NCBI GenBank assembly: GCA_913060845.1
Contig: CAJXVF010000098.1
Span: 1-7,789 of the forward strand
Source of the DNA: an uncultured Alphaproteobacteria bacterium
GTDB lineage: Bacteria; Pseudomonadota; Alphaproteobacteria; Bin95
Direction of reading: 5' to 3'
DNA length: 7,789 bases
Part shown: positions 6,027 to 7,789 of the stretch, in pieces
Layout: every line of letters starts with the position of its first letter
Numbering within the stretch: the stretch's first letter is position 1
Position numbers and translations under genes: made by a program
Notes under the pieces: model-generated
What the model saw: the letters and a program-made list of their open reading frames with translations, nothing else
What the model was told of the DNA's origin: nothing
Database searches by the model: none

Positions 6027-7738
6027 CTATCCTATAAATCGTTCAGATCGGTTAAGCTCATCATTAAACGTACGGAGCGTGGCTTGAACGCGGCCAAAGA
6101 TGCTTTCTGGCGGATAATCGCCGCTGTCATCCGGCTCACCCGTTGGCGTTGAAAGCAGCTTTTTCAAGGCGTCGGAAAGTGATTCCGCTGTCCAGATGGA
6201 GAATGTTCCGGCAGCGATAGCGCTTGTCACTTCCTCATCCAGCACCAAACTATCGGCATTGCTCGCAGGCACGATGCAGCCTTGAGTTCCGGTCAATCCG
6301 CCAGCTTCAACGCAAGTACGGAAGAATCCTTCGACCTTGTGATGCACACCGCCGACAGACTGTGCCACGCCGAGCTGGTTCATTGATCCCGTGATCGCGA
6401 TGTCCTGGCGTGCGGGCAGTTGCGTTAAGTCAGAGATGATCGCAACCGCCTCCGCCAAGGTCGCGCTGTCGCCTTCTACGCCGCCATAATTCTGCTCGAA
6501 CGTCATAGACGCCGTGAAGGATGGCGGAATGCGGCGGGCGAACTGGCCAGCAAAGTAGCCTTGCAGGATCATCGCTGCTTTCTGCTGGATAGGCCCGCCC
6601 ATGGAGACGTCACGTTCGATATTCAGCACGCCACGGCGACCGATATAAGCGCGCGCCGTGACACGAGACGGACCGCCAAAAGAGTGATCGCCCTGGCTAC
6701 GGACCGTCAGCCCGTTCACCTGTCCAATCACCTCACCCTTAACGTCTATCTTGATCGCGCCTTTTTGGATTGCCTCTTGTGAACGATCCTCAACCCGTTG
6801 ATCCCGGCGGAGTTTGGCTGCGCGAGCGGCCTGGATATCGTCCTGCTCAATCGTGTCCTTGCGGCCATTACTGCGTGCAATAATGACGGCTTCCGCAATG
6901 AGATCATCCAACTTTTCGAAGCGCGCGGAGACTTTGGTGCGGTCCGCAGCCCAGCGGCTTGAAATCCCGAAAAGTTCCGTCAACGCACCTTCAGAACACG
7001 CGCACGATCCACGCTTCTCAGCCATCTGCTGTGCTACCGCGCCAAGGCATGAAAGATTGGAAGCGGTCGCCTCCATATCAGAATCGATATCGGCCTTGAT
7101 CTTGAAATAGGCCTGAAATTCAGGGTCCGCCGAAAAGAACGTGTAGTACCAGCGCGGCGCGCCGACGATCACGACTTTCAGCTTCAAAGGAATTGATTTT
7201 GGCCGTGGTGCCCCGGCAATTGGAATTCCGTTGAAACGATGCAACTCCTCAATCTGGATCACGCCATCCCGGATCGCACCTTTCAGGAACTGCCAGACGA
7301 GCGGCTGGGATGCGAGCGCTTCTGCGCGCAGCACCAAGACGCCGCCATTCGCCCGATGCAGCGATCCAGCACGGATCAGAGAGAAATCCGTGGTAACCCC
7401 TGCCCCGGCCTGACGGTATTCCAATTGCCCAAACAAGTTCTGATATGTCGGATTGGCTTCCAACACGACATTGGGATGTTCATCGTCAGCGTGGTCGACT
7501 AACAGATTAACTGCGTAGCGGATTTCCGGCGGCTGGAAACCCGGCTGCTTTGCAGCTTCCGCGCCGAACTGCTGCAAGTTCTCAACAGCATCTTCTTTCA
7601 AAGCGTCCAGCCAGCGGGCAATGCCGGTGTGTTCAGTGAATTCAAGCTTGACGCTATCTACGAGTAACGCAATTGCAGCCTCCGCAATCGTCTTACTCAT
7701 GCCTTGGGCTTGCTCTGCAATCTTCTTCTGTTCGCCAG
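6027..7738 (-). CDS. Lon-family AAA protease (YcbZ/LonB-like), 5'-truncated by contig end
   Basis: The C-terminal 570 or so residues of an ATP-dependent Lon-like protease. The frame is open to the insert edge at 7738. The ATG at 7700 is an internal methionine in a long charged helix, since a plausible sequence (GEQKKIAEQAQG) precedes it. Counting from that Met: a substrate-contact helical region to about 60, the AAA part with LHRANGGVLVLRAEAL (114-129, Walker B-like), ADPEFQAYF (191-199) and a helical lid, then the S16 protease domain from about 315. Catalytic Ser412 lies in EGDSA and Lys455 in GGVHHKVEG, 43 residues apart as in E. coli Lon. Walker A and the true start lie outside the window. 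It degrades damaged or regulatory proteins in the cytosol; specific substrates are unknown. The gene ends in TAG about 110 bases before the kinase gene. Confidence 0.93.
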
Positions 7739-7789
7739 CTGTCTCTTATACACATCTGACGCTGCCGACGAATAGAGAGGTGTAGATCT
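7739..7789 (-). other. Nextera/Tn5 sequencing adapter (artefact)
   Basis: Reverse complement of the left-end adapter, seven bases longer. It holds the mosaic end (7739-7757), the read-1 primer part (7758-7771), index ATAGAGAG (7772-7779) and the start of the P5 arm GTGTAGATCT (7780-7789). Together with bases 1-44 it forms a perfect 44-base inverted repeat that mimics transposon or linear-replicon ends. It also places a false in-frame stop upstream of the Lon fragment. Confidence 0.98.

Noticed and set aside
7239..7502. Plus-strand open frame in the Lon region
   Set aside because: It is antisense to the conserved AAA part of the Lon-like protease and has no independent support.

Overview
The window is a short assembled contig, not a natural molecule with its own ends. 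Bases 1-44 and 7739-7789 are untrimmed Illumina Nextera (Tn5) library adapter in opposite orientations, including an 8-base i5 index. The biological insert is 45-7738. All genes I can support lie on the minus strand, are densely packed, and are cut off at both insert edges: the last gene (SDR) lacks its C-terminus and the first (Lon-like protease) lacks its N-terminus.

The likely source is an alphaproteobacterium. The main reason is an IalB-family periplasmic protein, a family largely confined to that class. A SCP2/Ltp-type thiolase-like enzyme paired with a DUF35 OB-fold protein and an SDR also fits. The genus cannot be fixed from what is visible. There are no tRNAs, rRNAs, insertion sequences or CRISPR arrays.

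In order of transcription (right to left) the layout is as follows. (1) A Lon/YcbZ-like AAA protease (7738-6027) with its Ser-Lys catalytic dyad. (2) After about 110 bases, a soluble PAS histidine kinase (5916-4822). (3) 24 bases on, an FMN-dependent alpha-hydroxy-acid oxidising enzyme (4797-3673). (4) After a 125-base gap, a second gene train begins with the IalB-like exported protein (3547-3041). (5) 21 bases on, a membrane-anchored RNase A-fold protein of the bacterial CdiA-CT type (3019-2405). (6) Overlapping it by 14 bases, a small acidic CdiI-type immunity protein (2418-2074). (7) After 44 bases, an acyl-CoA enzyme block: DUF35/OB-fold protein (2029-1595), thiolase-like enzyme (1591-422) and SDR (422-45).

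The most interesting unit is the RNase toxin and immunity pair at 2074-3019. The toxin domain keeps the His/Arg/Thr/Tyr set known from the Yersinia kristensenii CDI toxin. It is not the tip of a giant CdiA filament. It stands alone behind a single N-terminal membrane segment and a proline-rich linker, next to an exported IalB protein. The partners have opposite net charge (about +17 and -9), and the immunity start codon overlaps the codon of the toxin's catalytic tyrosine. The acyl-CoA block is also unusual: the thiolase-like enzyme has lost both catalytic cysteines and the DUF35 partner has lost most of its zinc-ribbon cysteines, which points to aldol-lyase-like or other non-Claisen chemistry.
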